A stretch of DNA of 64,000 nucleotides from Polynucleobacter arcticus (lineage in GTDB: Bacteria; Pseudomonadota; Gammaproteobacteria; Burkholderiales; Burkholderiaceae). Below are positions 16,527-25,460 of the stretch, piece after piece. Both the position numbers and the translations under genes were made by a program. Within the stretch, counting starts at the first letter, position 1. The number at the start of each line of letters is the position of its first letter. Location of the stretch: positions 1,161,702 to 1,225,701 of the forward strand of contig NZ_CP028940.1 of assembly GCF_013307205.1 (NCBI RefSeq). Reading direction: 5' to 3'. The notes below the pieces were generated by a model, which worked only from the letters and a program-made list of their open reading frames with translations, ran no database searches and had not been told where the DNA came from.

Positions 16527-17756
16527 ATGACTACATTTTACTTGAGCAAGCCCTATGATCCACCGCAGGCACCCCAAAATCTTCCTCTAGATCGTCCTTG
16601 GGCTCTTCTAGGGGGAAATAGTCCTCAAAAGTTCATGAAAACCTTCTGGCATAAAAAGCCGCTTTTGGTTCGTGGTGCTATCCCCGCATTTGAGCTTGCA
16701 AAACAAATGGGCGAGCCCCTTGGTAGCGCAATTTCACCGGAGGAGCTATTGAAGATTGCAGGCAATGAAGTAGTTGAATCAAGATTAATTCAAGCTCAGC
16801 CTTGGAGTTTTACAAACGGCCCATTCAAGAAAAAAACTATTCCGCCCCTCGATGCACCGAACTGGACGCTCCTACTTCAAGGCATGGAAGCCAGACATCC
16901 AGCAGCAGCAAAAGTACTCTCTTGGTTTCGCTTTATTCCAGATGCCCGTTTAGATGATCTGATGATCAGTATTGCTGGTCCGGGTGGCGGCGTTGGACCT
17001 CACTTTGATTCTTATGATGTCTTTTTAATTCAGATGTCGGGTCGTCGGCGTTGGCGCATCTCAGAACAAGGAGGCTTAAGCTTAAATCCCAATCTTCCCT
17101 TAAAAATTTTGCAACAATTTAAGGCGGAGCAAGAATGGGATTTAGAGCCAGGGGATATGCTGTATTTACCCCCGCATGTAGCGCATGAAGGAATTGCATT
17201 GGATGCGGCTTGCCAAACTTGGTCAGTCGGATTTAGATCGCAAAGCTATAGAGAAATACTTCAAGAGGGCTTATGGCGTCTTGCTGAATCACTTGAAGAT
17301 TTTCCAGATCTGGATAAACACTTTGCCGATCCAAACCAATCGGCAACTAGCGCAGCCGAACAACTCCCAGAAGAGCTTATTAAGCAAGTAGGCCAGAAAT
17401 TAAGAGGCTTAAAGCTCGATCGTGTAGAAACATTCCTCCCAGGAATAGCTGCCTATTTGAGCGAACCTAAGCCACAGGCCTATTTTGATGGACTGGCAAA
17501 TACGCATTCCCCGGAAGCATTCAAACTTCTACTTGAAATACAAGCCCTGAAACCTCACCCCCAAACCAGGATACTTGCACTAGGCAAGGTGATTTACTGC
17601 AACGGTGAGGATATGACTAGCGACCAAGAAGCTCGGATTCAAAAGGCATGGCGCGCTCTTGCTGCCAAAAAACAAATCAACGGCCCTATTGGTGCAGTAG
17701 CCCCAGATAACAGTCTTTTCGAAGCCTTCACAGCTGGCTGGCTCATTTTTAATTAG
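16527..17756 (+). CDS. roxA: ribosomal protein L16 arginine hydroxylase (JmjC/cupin)
   Basis: 409 residues of the YcfD/RoxA family of Fe(II)/2-oxoglutarate oxygenases. The metal triad is visible: His159 and Asp161 in GPHFDSYDVFLIQMSGRRRW and a distal His at about 220 in LPPHVAHEG. The N-terminus has FWHKKPLLVRGAIP, typical of the JmjC ribosomal oxygenases; a winged-helix C-terminal part follows. It hydroxylates an arginine of L16 using the co-substrate made and used by the odh and TCA enzymes. Divergent from the SlyD-like gene. Confidence 0.9.
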   Translation: MTTFYLSKPYDPPQAPQNLPLDRPWALLGGNSPQKFMKTFWHKKPLLVRGAIPAFELAKQMGEPLGSAISPEELLKIAGNEVVESRLIQAQPWSFTNGPFKKKTIPPLDAPNWTLLLQGMEARHPAAAKVLSWFRFIPDARLDDLMISIAGPGGGVGPHFDSYDVFLIQMSGRRRWRISEQGGLSLNPNLPLKILQQFKAEQEWDLEPGDMLYLPPHVAHEGIALDAACQTWSVGFRSQSYREILQEGLWRLAESLEDFPDLDKHFADPNQSATSAAEQLPEELIKQVGQKLRGLKLDRVETFLPGIAAYLSEPKPQAYFDGLANTHSPEAFKLLLEIQALKPHPQTRILALGKVIYCNGEDMTSDQEARIQKAWRALAAKKQINGPIGAVAPDNSLFEAFTAGWLIFN

Positions 17757-17772
17757 CAGATAAAGACAAAGC

Positions 17773-17778
17773 TATAAT
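17773..17778 (+). promoter_or_regulatory. -10 element of the small lipoprotein gene
   Basis: A consensus TATAAT lies just after the roxA stop codon and about 90 bases before the lipoprotein ATG. No good -35 is visible at 16-18 bp. It would give a 5' leader of about 83 bases containing a perfect palindrome. Confidence 0.5.
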
Positions 17779-17822
17779 GATTCATGGAAAGTACCTAAGG
17801 GCTTACCCTGTGCAATCCTGGT

Positions 17823-17842
17823 ATTAATAACCGGTTATTAAT
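17823..17842. promoter_or_regulatory. perfect 20-bp palindrome in the lipoprotein leader
   Basis: ATTAATAACCGGTTATTAAT is exactly its own reverse complement with no spacer. It lies between the TATAAT element and the ribosome-binding site (AAGAGGAAATTACAA) of the small lipoprotein gene. It could be a dimeric repressor operator downstream of the promoter. Confidence 0.6.
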
Positions 17843-17868
17843 GATCATTTTTTAAGAGGAAATTACAA

Positions 17869-18054
17869 ATGAAGAAGTCACTCGCACTCGTAGCAATGTT
17901 GGCAATCGCTTTGGCCGCATGCGGTAAAAAAGAAGAAGCAAAACCTGTAGAAGCTGCTCCTGCTGCTCCTGCTGCTGCTCCTGCTGCTGATGCTCTTGCT
18001 CCTGCTGCTGCTCCAGCCGCGCCTGTTGCTCCAGCTCCTGACGCTAAGAAGTAA
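17869..18054 (+). CDS. small Ala/Pro-rich lipoprotein
   Basis: 61 residues: a lipoprotein signal peptide ending in lipobox LAAC (Cys19), then GKKEEAKP and a low-complexity tail of about 40 Ala, Pro and Val residues ending DAKK. The tail is encoded by iterated GCTCCTGCT-type codons, so its length may vary between strains. It has a leader with a TATAAT box and palindrome, a purine-rich ribosome-binding site and a strong terminator 17 bases after the stop, so it appears to be an independent, probably well-expressed transcript. Envelope-anchored; function unknown. Confidence 0.85.
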   Translation: MKKSLALVAMLAIALAACGKKEEAKPVEAAPAAPAAAPAADALAPAAAPAAPVAPAPDAKK

Positions 18055-18070
18055 TCTTCTTCTTGAAGAA

Positions 18071-18096
18071 AAAAAGCCGCTGAAAAGCGGCTTTTT
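18071..18096. terminator. bidirectional intrinsic terminator
   Basis: AAAAAGCCGCT (18071-18081) and AGCGGCTTTTT (18086-18096) form an 11-bp stem with a GAAA tetraloop. A/T runs on both sides allow termination of the lipoprotein gene (plus) and of the bamC operon (minus). Confidence 0.92.
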
Positions 18097-18127
18097 TATT
18101 GACTAAGAATTCATCTAACTCAATTGC

Positions 18128-19276
18128 TTATCGAATCATCTGCTCGGTGAGCAAGGTCAAAAGCTGTAATCCAGCAGCAGTGTTTTCAGGCTTACCATCA
18201 GCGCCTTGCACATAAATGGATGAAGCATTCTCGCTGGTTGATTTAACAACCACTTGATACTTTTTAGCCTTCAGGCTAGAGTCGTCCTTACTGCTAAATA
18301 AATTAGTGAAGAACCCTTTAGTATCACCCAAATCTTTGGGGTTTACGTAGCGAACATAGTAAATGCCGTTAGCACGGTTACGATCTTCAACGGTAAAGTT
18401 CGAGCGATCCAAGGCAAGCCCAGTATCGCGCCATGCACGGTCAAAGCCAGCCGCTATATCAATATAAGCCGTATTGACGCCCTGTTGAACTAATTTTGCC
18501 TTTGGCGTCTTGGGGCCTAGTGGAGCTGCAACCTGAGCTTTGGCCTGTTCCTGGCTCATGCCTAAACGCTCCATCAATCGAGCTAAGAAAGCTGCCTCGA
18601 GCTCAGGATCATTTGGTCGCGCCGTCCAAATTGTGGAAATACAAGAGCCAGTGCTATCAGTCGTACATTTTTCAATGGCACCACGCTGGGTGATGTAAAT
18701 TTCTGTTTCGTTTGGCTTACTGACTTCCAGACGTGTTTTATATTTATCGCGCTCGCCAGTGTCGTACAAGGAGTCCAAAGCTCCACCAATAAAGGAACGG
18801 ATAAAGTCTTGAGCAATCTTGGCACGATTCTCAGCCCAATCCGTCTCCATAATGCCAGTCGATGGGGAATCAATCACCAATAAGAAGCCATTCTCCTGCC
18901 AAAAATCTTTAATTTGTGGATAGAGCTCAGGGGCCGGCTTTTCAACTACCAACCAACGGCGCTCTCCATCACGGGCAATGCGCATACCTGGAATACCAGT
19001 CATCACGTTTTTTCGTGTCTGGACTGATTTTTTCACTGCAGCGTTGTACTCAGACATTGTGGCGGAGCCATCTTGAACAATATAGCGACGATCCGCCTGG
19101 GAGGTAACTAAGTCCGGAGGAAGAGATAAGTTAGGCCCACGAACTGCTCCAGCAGACTTATAGTCAACAGTGTCATTCGTTGTCACTGATTTGCAAGCTG
19201 TTAAGCTAAAGCACACAGCGGAAAGTATCAGCAAGACTGCGAAATACTGGCGCAGAAGTTGGAGCAAATTCATCAT
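18128..19276 (-). CDS. bamC: outer membrane protein assembly factor BamC
   Basis: 382 residues, a lipoprotein with lipobox FSLTACKS (Cys28). The unstructured N-terminal lasso region ([18 protein letters not shown]) that binds BamD is recognisable, followed by two helix-grip domains ([19 protein letters not shown] and [20 protein letters not shown]). It is part of the BAM complex in the periplasmic leaflet of the outer membrane. Its start overlaps the dapA stop by 4 bp, the conserved dapA-bamC linkage. Confidence 0.92.
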   Translation of the reverse strand: MMNLLQLLRQYFAVLLILSAVCFSLTACKSVTTNDTVDYKSAGAVRGPNLSLPPDLVTSQADRRYIVQDGSATMSEYNAAVKKSVQTRKNVMTGIPGMRIARDGERRWLVVEKPAPELYPQIKDFWQENGFLLVIDSPSTGIMETDWAENRAKIAQDFIRSFIGGALDSLYDTGERDKYKTRLEVSKPNETEIYITQRGAIEKCTTDSTGSCISTIWTARPNDPELEAAFLARLMERLGMSQEQAKAQVAAPLGPKTPKAKLVQQGVNTAYIDIAAGFDRAWRDTGLALDRSNFTVEDRNRANGIYYVRYVNPKDLGDTKGFFTNLFSSKDDSSLKAKKYQVVVKSTSENASSIYVQGADGKPENTAAGLQLLTLLTEQMIR

Positions 19277-20232
19277 AGTAAGCCGGCCTGTTTCATTGCA
19301 GTCTTCAAAGGTTCGCGCAAAGCAACACTCAAAGGGGTTAAAGGCAAACGAATTCCAGCTGTGATTTTGCCCATTTCATGCAGGGCCCATTTCACGGGAA
19401 TTGGGTTCGCCTCGGTAAACATGGCTTTATGTACAGCCAATAATTGATATTGAATCGCACGCGTTTTAACAACATCATCAGACATAGCCGCCTGACATAA
19501 GTCATGCATCAAACGTGGCGCAATGTTTGCTGTAACAGAAATATTTCCTTTGCCACCCATCAGCATCAGCATTGCAGCAGTTAGATCATCGCCAGAGAAT
19601 ACCGAGAAATCATGATGTCCAGCACGCTTTAAATCAGCGAGCAATAAGGTGCCTCGCTCAATGCTACCGGTTGCATCTTTAATACCGATAATTCCAGGCA
19701 ATGCGGCAAGACGAACCGTAGTTTCACCAGCGAGGTCAGCAACCGTTCTACCAGGAACGTTATAGAGAATAACTGGCAAATCAACAGACTCTGCGATCTT
19801 CTTGAAGTGAGCAAACATACCGTCTTGAGTAGGCTTGTTGTAATACGGGACAACCTGCAGACTTGCATCAGCGCCAACTGATTTAGCAAATTTGGTTAAC
19901 TCGATTGCTTCTGTGGTGGAATTTCCACCAGTTCCAGCGATGACAGGAATGCGTCCAGCAATGTGATCAACAGCTACTTTAATCAGTTCACAGTGTTCTT
20001 CAACAGAAACTGTTGGCGACTCGCCACTGGTACCCACGATGACGATACCATCTGAACCTTCGTTGACATGCCAGTCGAGCAATGAACGCAAGGCAGGGAA
20101 ATCTAAACTTCCATCCTCTAGCATCGGAGTCACAATAGCCGGCATGCTGCCAGCGATGGGCTTTTTACTGACTTGGGATTGGCTTGTATTAGTCACTGAA
20201 TGTGTCTGATTTATCTGAATGTTAACCACCAA
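19273..20232 (-). CDS. dapA: 4-hydroxy-tetrahydrodipicolinate synthase
   Basis: A class I aldolase of the DapA family: [17 protein letters not shown] at the start of the barrel, [33 protein letters not shown] with the catalytic Tyr, and [10 protein letters not shown] carrying the Schiff-base Lys. It condenses pyruvate with aspartate semialdehyde on the lysine/diaminopimelate path after LysC. The frame from TTG 20232 gives an N-terminal extension of about 25 residues compared with the family; GTG 20196 is a plausible alternative. It overlaps the methyltransferase gene by 11 bp and bamC by 4 bp. Confidence 0.95.
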   Translation of the reverse strand: MVVNIQINQTHSVTNTSQSQVSKKPIAGSMPAIVTPMLEDGSLDFPALRSLLDWHVNEGSDGIVIVGTSGESPTVSVEEHCELIKVAVDHIAGRIPVIAGTGGNSTTEAIELTKFAKSVGADASLQVVPYYNKPTQDGMFAHFKKIAESVDLPVILYNVPGRTVADLAGETTVRLAALPGIIGIKDATGSIERGTLLLADLKRAGHHDFSVFSGDDLTAAMLMLMGGKGNISVTANIAPRLMHDLCQAAMSDDVVKTRAIQYQLLAVHKAMFTEANPIPVKWALHEMGKITAGIRLPLTPLSVALREPLKTAMKQAGLL

Positions 20233-20824
20233 ATTGTAACGGAACGTACCCTTTTAAATGCCCTTTTACAGCAACAATCCGCTGAACCATGGCTGGTTTA
20301 GGCTGATCAAGGTAAATATCCTCGTAAGCAATCACTTTGAGGCCCGAGCGTGCAGCCAAAGCGAGTAATTCCCCTGATTTCAGTAGGAAATTAGGGTTGG
20401 ATGGCCGCCCAAACTGGGCATTTCCATCGGCGAAGGTCTCGTAGATAAAGATACCCCCATCACTCAACATCCTCGGCAGTTCATCTAAAAATGGACGATA
20501 TAGGTAATTTGTAACCACAATTGCTGAAAACTGCTGGCCTGCCAAAGGCCAAAGGGCACCTTCCAGATTCTCTTGCAGGGCTTGAATATGAGGATTTTTT
20601 AAACGCTCAATAGGCTCAATATCTTGATCAACCGCTAAAACCGTATGACCCAGGGATGCTAACAATCCAGCATGCCTGCCAGCACCACAAGCCAAATCCA
20701 AAACCAACCCCTCGGCGGGTATAAGAGCAGCAAAACGCTTTACCCAAACGGAGGCATCTGCAATGACATCGTGATTTGAGATCAAGGGATTAACTTCAAT
20801 CGTACGCAAGACCCATAGACTCAC
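20222..20824 (-). CDS. class I SAM-dependent methyltransferase
   Basis: About 200 residues. Motif I is [20 protein letters not shown], then the acidic loop VLAVDQD and motif post-I ([13 protein letters not shown]); the fold is that of small-molecule methyltransferases such as TehB-like proteins. The substrate is unknown. The start is uncertain: the open frame extends to 20908, well inside trpS, but homology only begins near residue 40 of it. GTG 20824 or TTG 20809 are the likeliest starts, both overlapping the 3' end of trpS. It is probably co-expressed with trpS and dapA. Confidence 0.75.
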   Translation of the reverse strand: MSLWVLRTIEVNPLISNHDVIADASVWVKRFAALIPAEGLVLDLACGAGRHAGLLASLGHTVLAVDQDIEPIERLKNPHIQALQENLEGALWPLAGQQFSAIVVTNYLYRPFLDELPRMLSDGGIFIYETFADGNAQFGRPSNPNFLLKSGELLALAARSGLKVIAYEDIYLDQPKPAMVQRIVAVKGHLKGYVPLQFGG

Positions 20825-21998
20825 GGACCTCACGCATTGTTTCTTGAGCAACCTTACGCGCTTTATCGCAACCATCAGCAATAATTGAACGCAGCAGGCT
20901 TGGATCATCTAAGTACTTCTGTGCGCGCTCAAACATCGGTTGCTGCTCAGCAAGAATCGCATCGATTACTGGCTGCTTGCACTCTAAACAGCCAATACCC
21001 GCTGACTTACATTCTTTTTGTACCCACGTTTTAGTATCTTCACTGGAATACACAGTATGCAGTTGCCAAACTGGGCAACGCGCAGGATCGCCCGGATCGG
21101 TTCTGCGAACGCGAGCCGGGTCCGTTGGCATAGTACGTATAGAGCGAATGACTTCTTCCGGCTTCTCGCGAATGCTAATCGTATTACCGTAGGACTTTGA
21201 CATTTTTTGTCCGTCAATGCCTGGCATACGCGAAGCGGAAGTGAGCAAAGCTTGCGGCTCTGGCAAAATAATTTTACGGGCGCCCTCCAAGAAACCAAAC
21301 AATCTTTCACGGTCCGCCATGGAAAGACTTTGCGCTTCTTGAAGCAATGCCTTAGCTTGCTCTAAAGCCTCGTCATCACCCCGCTCCTGAAACGCTACGC
21401 GCAACTCAGCGTACATCTTGGCGCGCTTACTACCTAATTTTTTAACTGCTTCCAGGGCCTTCTCTTCAAAGCCAGGCTCGCGACCATAAAGATAGTTAAA
21501 GCGGCGTGCTACTTCACGTGTCATCTCGACGTGAGGAACTTGGTCTTCACCAACCGGCACAAATTGCGCACGATAAATCAGAATGTCGGCAGCTTGTAAC
21601 AAAGGGTAGCCTAAGAAACCATAGGTCTGCAGATCTTTTTCTTTAAGCTTGTCAATTTGATCTTTATAGGTTGGAACTCGCTCAAGCCAGCCCAGTGGAG
21701 TACCCATTGAGAGAAGCAAAAATAGTTCAGCATGCTCAGGCACTTTGCTCTGAATGAATAAAGTCGCCTGATTAGGATCAACCCCACATGCAAGCCAATC
21801 AATCACCATATCCCAGACCGACTGCTCAATCAGATCGGGGGTTTCATAATGGGTTGTTAAGGCATGCCAGTCTGCTACAAAAAAGTAGCAAGGATACTCA
21901 GACTGCAAACGAACCCAATTCTTTAAAACACCATGGTAATGGCCGAGGTGCAAACTACCGGTTGGTCGCATACCAGAGAGAACGCGTTCTTCAAACAT
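20796..21998 (-). CDS. trpS: tryptophanyl-tRNA synthetase
   Basis: 400 residues. The HIGH-type motif is RPTGSLHLGHYHG and the KMSKS loop DGQKMSKSYGNT; VADWHALTTHY is the tryptophan-binding region. It is longer than the Escherichia coli enzyme (about 334) owing to an insertion between the two motifs around residues 190-250, a form common in betaproteobacteria. It charges tRNA-Trp in the cytoplasm. Confidence 0.96.
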   Translation of the reverse strand: MFEERVLSGMRPTGSLHLGHYHGVLKNWVRLQSEYPCYFFVADWHALTTHYETPDLIEQSVWDMVIDWLACGVDPNQATLFIQSKVPEHAELFLLLSMGTPLGWLERVPTYKDQIDKLKEKDLQTYGFLGYPLLQAADILIYRAQFVPVGEDQVPHVEMTREVARRFNYLYGREPGFEEKALEAVKKLGSKRAKMYAELRVAFQERGDDEALEQAKALLQEAQSLSMADRERLFGFLEGARKIILPEPQALLTSASRMPGIDGQKMSKSYGNTISIREKPEEVIRSIRTMPTDPARVRRTDPGDPARCPVWQLHTVYSSEDTKTWVQKECKSAGIGCLECKQPVIDAILAEQQPMFERAQKYLDDPSLLRSIIADGCDKARKVAQETMREVRESMGLAYD

Positions 21999-22050
21999 CT
22001 TGATCTTTATTCTTTAAAGGTAATAAAACAGGTTGGGTGTAAAAAGTCGC

Positions 22051-22899
22051 TTAATGAAATAGCGTCCATACAGGGGTTAAATGCTCAGGTAGATGTGGCA
22101 AAGTCCCAAGGTCAATATAACTCTCTTCTGGATCGTGAAAATCAGATCCTCGAGAAGCCAAAAATCCATAATGCTGGGCAATCTTGCCATAGGTTTGATA
22201 TTGATTAGGGCTGTGGCTACCAGTGATTACTTCAATGGCTATCCCGCCGATGTCCTTAAAATGCTTGTAAAGTTCATCCATCTGCATAGCACTCAACTTG
22301 TAACGCCCAGGATGCGCAATCACAGCTGCACCACCGGCACCCTTAATCCAGGCTACTGCGTCATCTAATGATGCCCAGAGATGGGGTACATAACCAGGCT
22401 TGTCTTCGACTAAATAATTCTTAAAGACATGATCGGTATCACGGCAAACGCCTTGCTCAACCAAAAAGCGTGCAAAGTGTGTACGAGAAATTAAGTCATG
22501 GTTACCAGCGAAATGGAGGGCACCTTCATAGGCGCCAGCGATGCCCACCTTCGATAATTGCTCGGCCATCATTTTGGCGCGATTGCCCCGCCCATCGCGT
22601 GTACGACGCAATCCCTCTAAAATTCCTGCATGGGTGGCATCAATTCCGAGGCCAACTATATGAATGGTCTGACCCATCCAGCTGACAGAGATTTCAACTC
22701 CAGAAACATAATCCATACCTAGCAAGCTCGCCGCAATTCGGGCTCTTTCCTGACCGCCCAACTCGTCGTGATCGGTCAACGCCCATAATTGAACACCATT
22801 ACCGTGAGCACGCTCTGCCAGCTGCTCAGGCGTTAAGGTTCCATCAGAAACCACGGAATGGCAGTGTAAGTCGGCGTTTAGGCTGGAATGACTGGTCAT
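22051..22899 (-). CDS. PHP-domain phosphoesterase (RNase AM / nucleoside bisphosphate phosphatase type)
   Basis: 282 residues. N-terminal DLHCHSVVSDGTLTPEQL and LWALTDHDELGG supply the PHP metal ligands; VIAHPGRYKLS and a late GSDFHDPEES complete them. It matches the YciV/TrpH family, which hydrolyses 3',5'-nucleoside bisphosphates and trims RNA 5' ends. Located 52 bp upstream of trpS on the same strand, as is often seen in this group. Confidence 0.88.
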   Translation of the reverse strand: MTSHSSLNADLHCHSVVSDGTLTPEQLAERAHGNGVQLWALTDHDELGGQERARIAASLLGMDYVSGVEISVSWMGQTIHIVGLGIDATHAGILEGLRRTRDGRGNRAKMMAEQLSKVGIAGAYEGALHFAGNHDLISRTHFARFLVEQGVCRDTDHVFKNYLVEDKPGYVPHLWASLDDAVAWIKGAGGAAVIAHPGRYKLSAMQMDELYKHFKDIGGIAIEVITGSHSPNQYQTYGKIAQHYGFLASRGSDFHDPEESYIDLGTLPHLPEHLTPVWTLFH

Positions 22900-22908
22900 A
22901 GGCCTATT

Positions 22909-24012
22909 TTAGGTCAAGCTGGTGTCAACCACACGGCGAGGTGCATCTAGGTAGTCGCGAGATTGCATCTCTATCAAGCGAGAAACTGTCCGAGAGAACT
23001 CACTAGTAATCTGCCCCTCGGTGTATAAATCGACTGCAGGAACCTCCGCAGAGATGATTAACTTGATTTTATGGTCGTAAAGAACGTCAATTAGCCAGAT
23101 AAAGCGGCGGGCTTCATTAGTCATCCTAGGGGGCATATAAGGCACCCCGGACAAAATCACCGTATGAAACTGGCTAGATATCTCCAGGTAATCATTCTGG
23201 GATCTTGGGCCGCAACACAAGGTTTCAAAATCAAACCACACCACCCCTTCGGCCATGTGAAGCGGCCTTAACTCTCGAGACTCAATACGCAGAACAGGAC
23301 GAACTAACTCCTTCTGATTTCCAATCAACCTCTGAAACATCTGCATCAGAATCGCACTGGTATTGGCATTTACAGGCGTGAGATAAGCCTCTACTTGGGC
23401 CATTTGCACACGACGATAGTCATTACCCGCATCGACATTCATGACATCGAGCTGCTCTTCAAGAAGTTTAATTGCGGGAAGCAAACGGTCGCGATGCAAG
23501 CCATTGGGATACAACTGACTCGGTTGATAGTTCGACGTCATCACAAACTGAACGCGATCTTCGAAGAGCGCGCTCAACAAACGATAGAGAATCATCGCAT
23601 CAGCAATGTCATTAATATGAAACTCGTCAAAACAGATCAGCCGGTATCTATTGGAAATTCTTTTTGCAAGCTCATCCAGAGGGTCTGCCATACCAGAGAG
23701 CTCATGAAGCTCACGATGTACTTCTCGCATGAACTCATGAAAGTGAATACGAATTTTTTTCTCTAAAGGGGATGCAGCAAAGAAGCAATCCATTAAAAAG
23801 GATTTGCCGCGACCGACACCACCCCATAGATAGACGCCACGGGGTAGCTTGGGTTTAAAGAGTTTCTTTTTTAAGCCGTTACTGCGAATTTCTTTGTAAG
23901 CAACCCACTCATCTTCGCAATCTTGCAAACGCTCAATAGCAGCTAGCTGCGCAGGATCACTGTGATACCCGCGCAGCTTTAACTCTTGATGGTAGTACTC
24001 TAATGCTTTCAA
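22909..24012 (-). CDS. zapE: cell division protein ZapE (AFG1-like ATPase)
   Basis: 367 residues with Walker A GGVGRGKSFLMD, Walker B RLICFDEFHINDIADAMIL and the AFG1 motif FVMTSNYQPSQLYPNGLHRD. In Escherichia coli ZapE acts at the Z-ring late in division. The start codon is TTG at 24012, directly abutting the lpdA stop (TAATTG); no in-frame ATG lies nearby upstream. It is the fourth gene of odhA-odhB-lpdA-zapE. Confidence 0.92.
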   Translation of the reverse strand: MKALEYYHQELKLRGYHSDPAQLAAIERLQDCEDEWVAYKEIRSNGLKKKLFKPKLPRGVYLWGGVGRGKSFLMDCFFAASPLEKKIRIHFHEFMREVHRELHELSGMADPLDELAKRISNRYRLICFDEFHINDIADAMILYRLLSALFEDRVQFVMTSNYQPSQLYPNGLHRDRLLPAIKLLEEQLDVMNVDAGNDYRRVQMAQVEAYLTPVNANTSAILMQMFQRLIGNQKELVRPVLRIESRELRPLHMAEGVVWFDFETLCCGPRSQNDYLEISSQFHTVILSGVPYMPPRMTNEARRFIWLIDVLYDHKIKLIISAEVPAVDLYTEGQITSEFSRTVSRLIEMQSRDYLDAPRRVVDTSLT

Positions 24013-25449
24013 TTACATGTTTAATGCACGTTTATCCGTCGCCAATGCCGCTTCACGCATTACTTCAGATAAGCTAGGGTGAGGATGACAGATACGAGCA
24101 ATATCTTCAGCGGCCGCTTTAAATTCCATAGCTACAGCTGCTTCAGCGATTAGGTCAGAAGCATTTGGTCCAATAATGTGAACACCCAAGATTTCATCTG
24201 TCTTTTCATCGGCCAATATTTTGACAAAACCCTCGGCTCGATCCATACCTAAAGCACGGCCGTTGGCAGCAAATGGAAATTGACCAGCTTTGTAAGCAAT
24301 ACCAGCCTGCTTTAACTCCTCTTCATTTTTCCCAACCCAAGCAATTTCAGGATCGGTATAAATTACCCAAGGAATACAGTTGTAGTCGATGTGCGGCTTT
24401 TGACCTGCAATCGTTTCAGCAACTAAGACACCTTCATCTTCAGCTTTATGTGCCAACATCGGTCCGCGCACGACGTCGCCGACAGCATAAACGCCAGGAG
24501 CTGCAGTAGCGCAGGTATGGTCATCGACTGGAATAAAACCACGTTGGTCAACTTGTAGGCCAATCTTATCAAGGCCTAACTTATCCGTATTGGGTACGCG
24601 ACCAACAGAAACAATCAAGCGATCACACTCTAGTTTCTGAGCCTTACCTTCGCTATCGATGTAATTCACGACAACACCTTTTTTATCTGCTTTCACTTCA
24701 CCAATCTTGACGCCCATATTGATTTTGAGGCCTTGCTTCGTGAAGATCTTTTGCGCTTCTTTTGCGATACCTTGATCGCAAGCACCCAAAAACGTAGATG
24801 AGGCTTCAAGAATAGTCACATCAGAACCAACACGACGCCATACAGAACCTAATTCCAATCCGATTACGCCAGCGCCAATGACACCCAGCTTCTTCGGAAT
24901 AGAGTCAAACTTGAGACCGCCTTCGTTATCGCTAATCAATACGTTATCCACCGGAATATTCGGTAAGTGACGTGCTTTAGATCCAGTAGCAATGATCACA
25001 TTCTTAGCAGTAACGACTTCTTGATCTTTGCTGTCGATCTTGACCTGGTAGCCATCAGCACTCTTGCCTTCAAAGGAGGCGTGACCCTTTAGCAAAGTAA
25101 TTTTGTTTTTACGGAATAAGAACTGAATACCAGCAGTCATCTTGGTCACAATCGCATCTTTACGAGCGATCATTTTGTTTGAATCCAGCTTGACAGAGCC
25201 CACGGTAATACCATGATCCGCAACATGATGACTAATCTTCTCAAACTCTTCAGAGGACGCGAGCAAGGCCTTTGATGGAATGCAGCCGACATTCAGGCAC
25301 GTACCGCCTAAACGTGGCTCACCTTTTGGATCGTCATAGGCATTCGATTCAGCACAGGCTACCTTGAAGCCCAATTGGGCTGCACGAATCGCAGCAATAT
25401 AGCCGCCAGGGCCGCCGCCAATAACTACTATGTCAAATGATTGACTCAT
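24013..25449 (-). CDS. lpdA: dihydrolipoyl dehydrogenase (E3)
   Basis: 478 residues. The FAD-binding VIGGGPGGYIAAIRAAQLG, the redox disulfide GGTCLNVGCIPSKALL, the NAD-binding GVIGAGVIGLELGSVW and the C-terminal HPHPSLSEVMREAAL with the active-site His are all present. It reoxidises lipoamide on OdhB. It lies 11 bp after odhB, so it is the E3 of the 2-oxoglutarate complex; it may also serve others. Confidence 0.96.
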   Translation of the reverse strand: MSQSFDIVVIGGGPGGYIAAIRAAQLGFKVACAESNAYDDPKGEPRLGGTCLNVGCIPSKALLASSEEFEKISHHVADHGITVGSVKLDSNKMIARKDAIVTKMTAGIQFLFRKNKITLLKGHASFEGKSADGYQVKIDSKDQEVVTAKNVIIATGSKARHLPNIPVDNVLISDNEGGLKFDSIPKKLGVIGAGVIGLELGSVWRRVGSDVTILEASSTFLGACDQGIAKEAQKIFTKQGLKINMGVKIGEVKADKKGVVVNYIDSEGKAQKLECDRLIVSVGRVPNTDKLGLDKIGLQVDQRGFIPVDDHTCATAAPGVYAVGDVVRGPMLAHKAEDEGVLVAETIAGQKPHIDYNCIPWVIYTDPEIAWVGKNEEELKQAGIAYKAGQFPFAANGRALGMDRAEGFVKILADEKTDEILGVHIIGPNASDLIAEAAVAMEFKAAAEDIARICHPHPSLSEVMREAALATDKRALNM

Positions 25450-25460
25450 ATTCTCCCCTC

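Noticed and set aside
17950..18045. GCTCCTGCT-like repeats resembling a repeat array
   Set aside because: They encode the Ala/Pro tail of the small lipoprotein; no spacers, so not CRISPR. Also no CRISPR-like array was seen elsewhere in the window.
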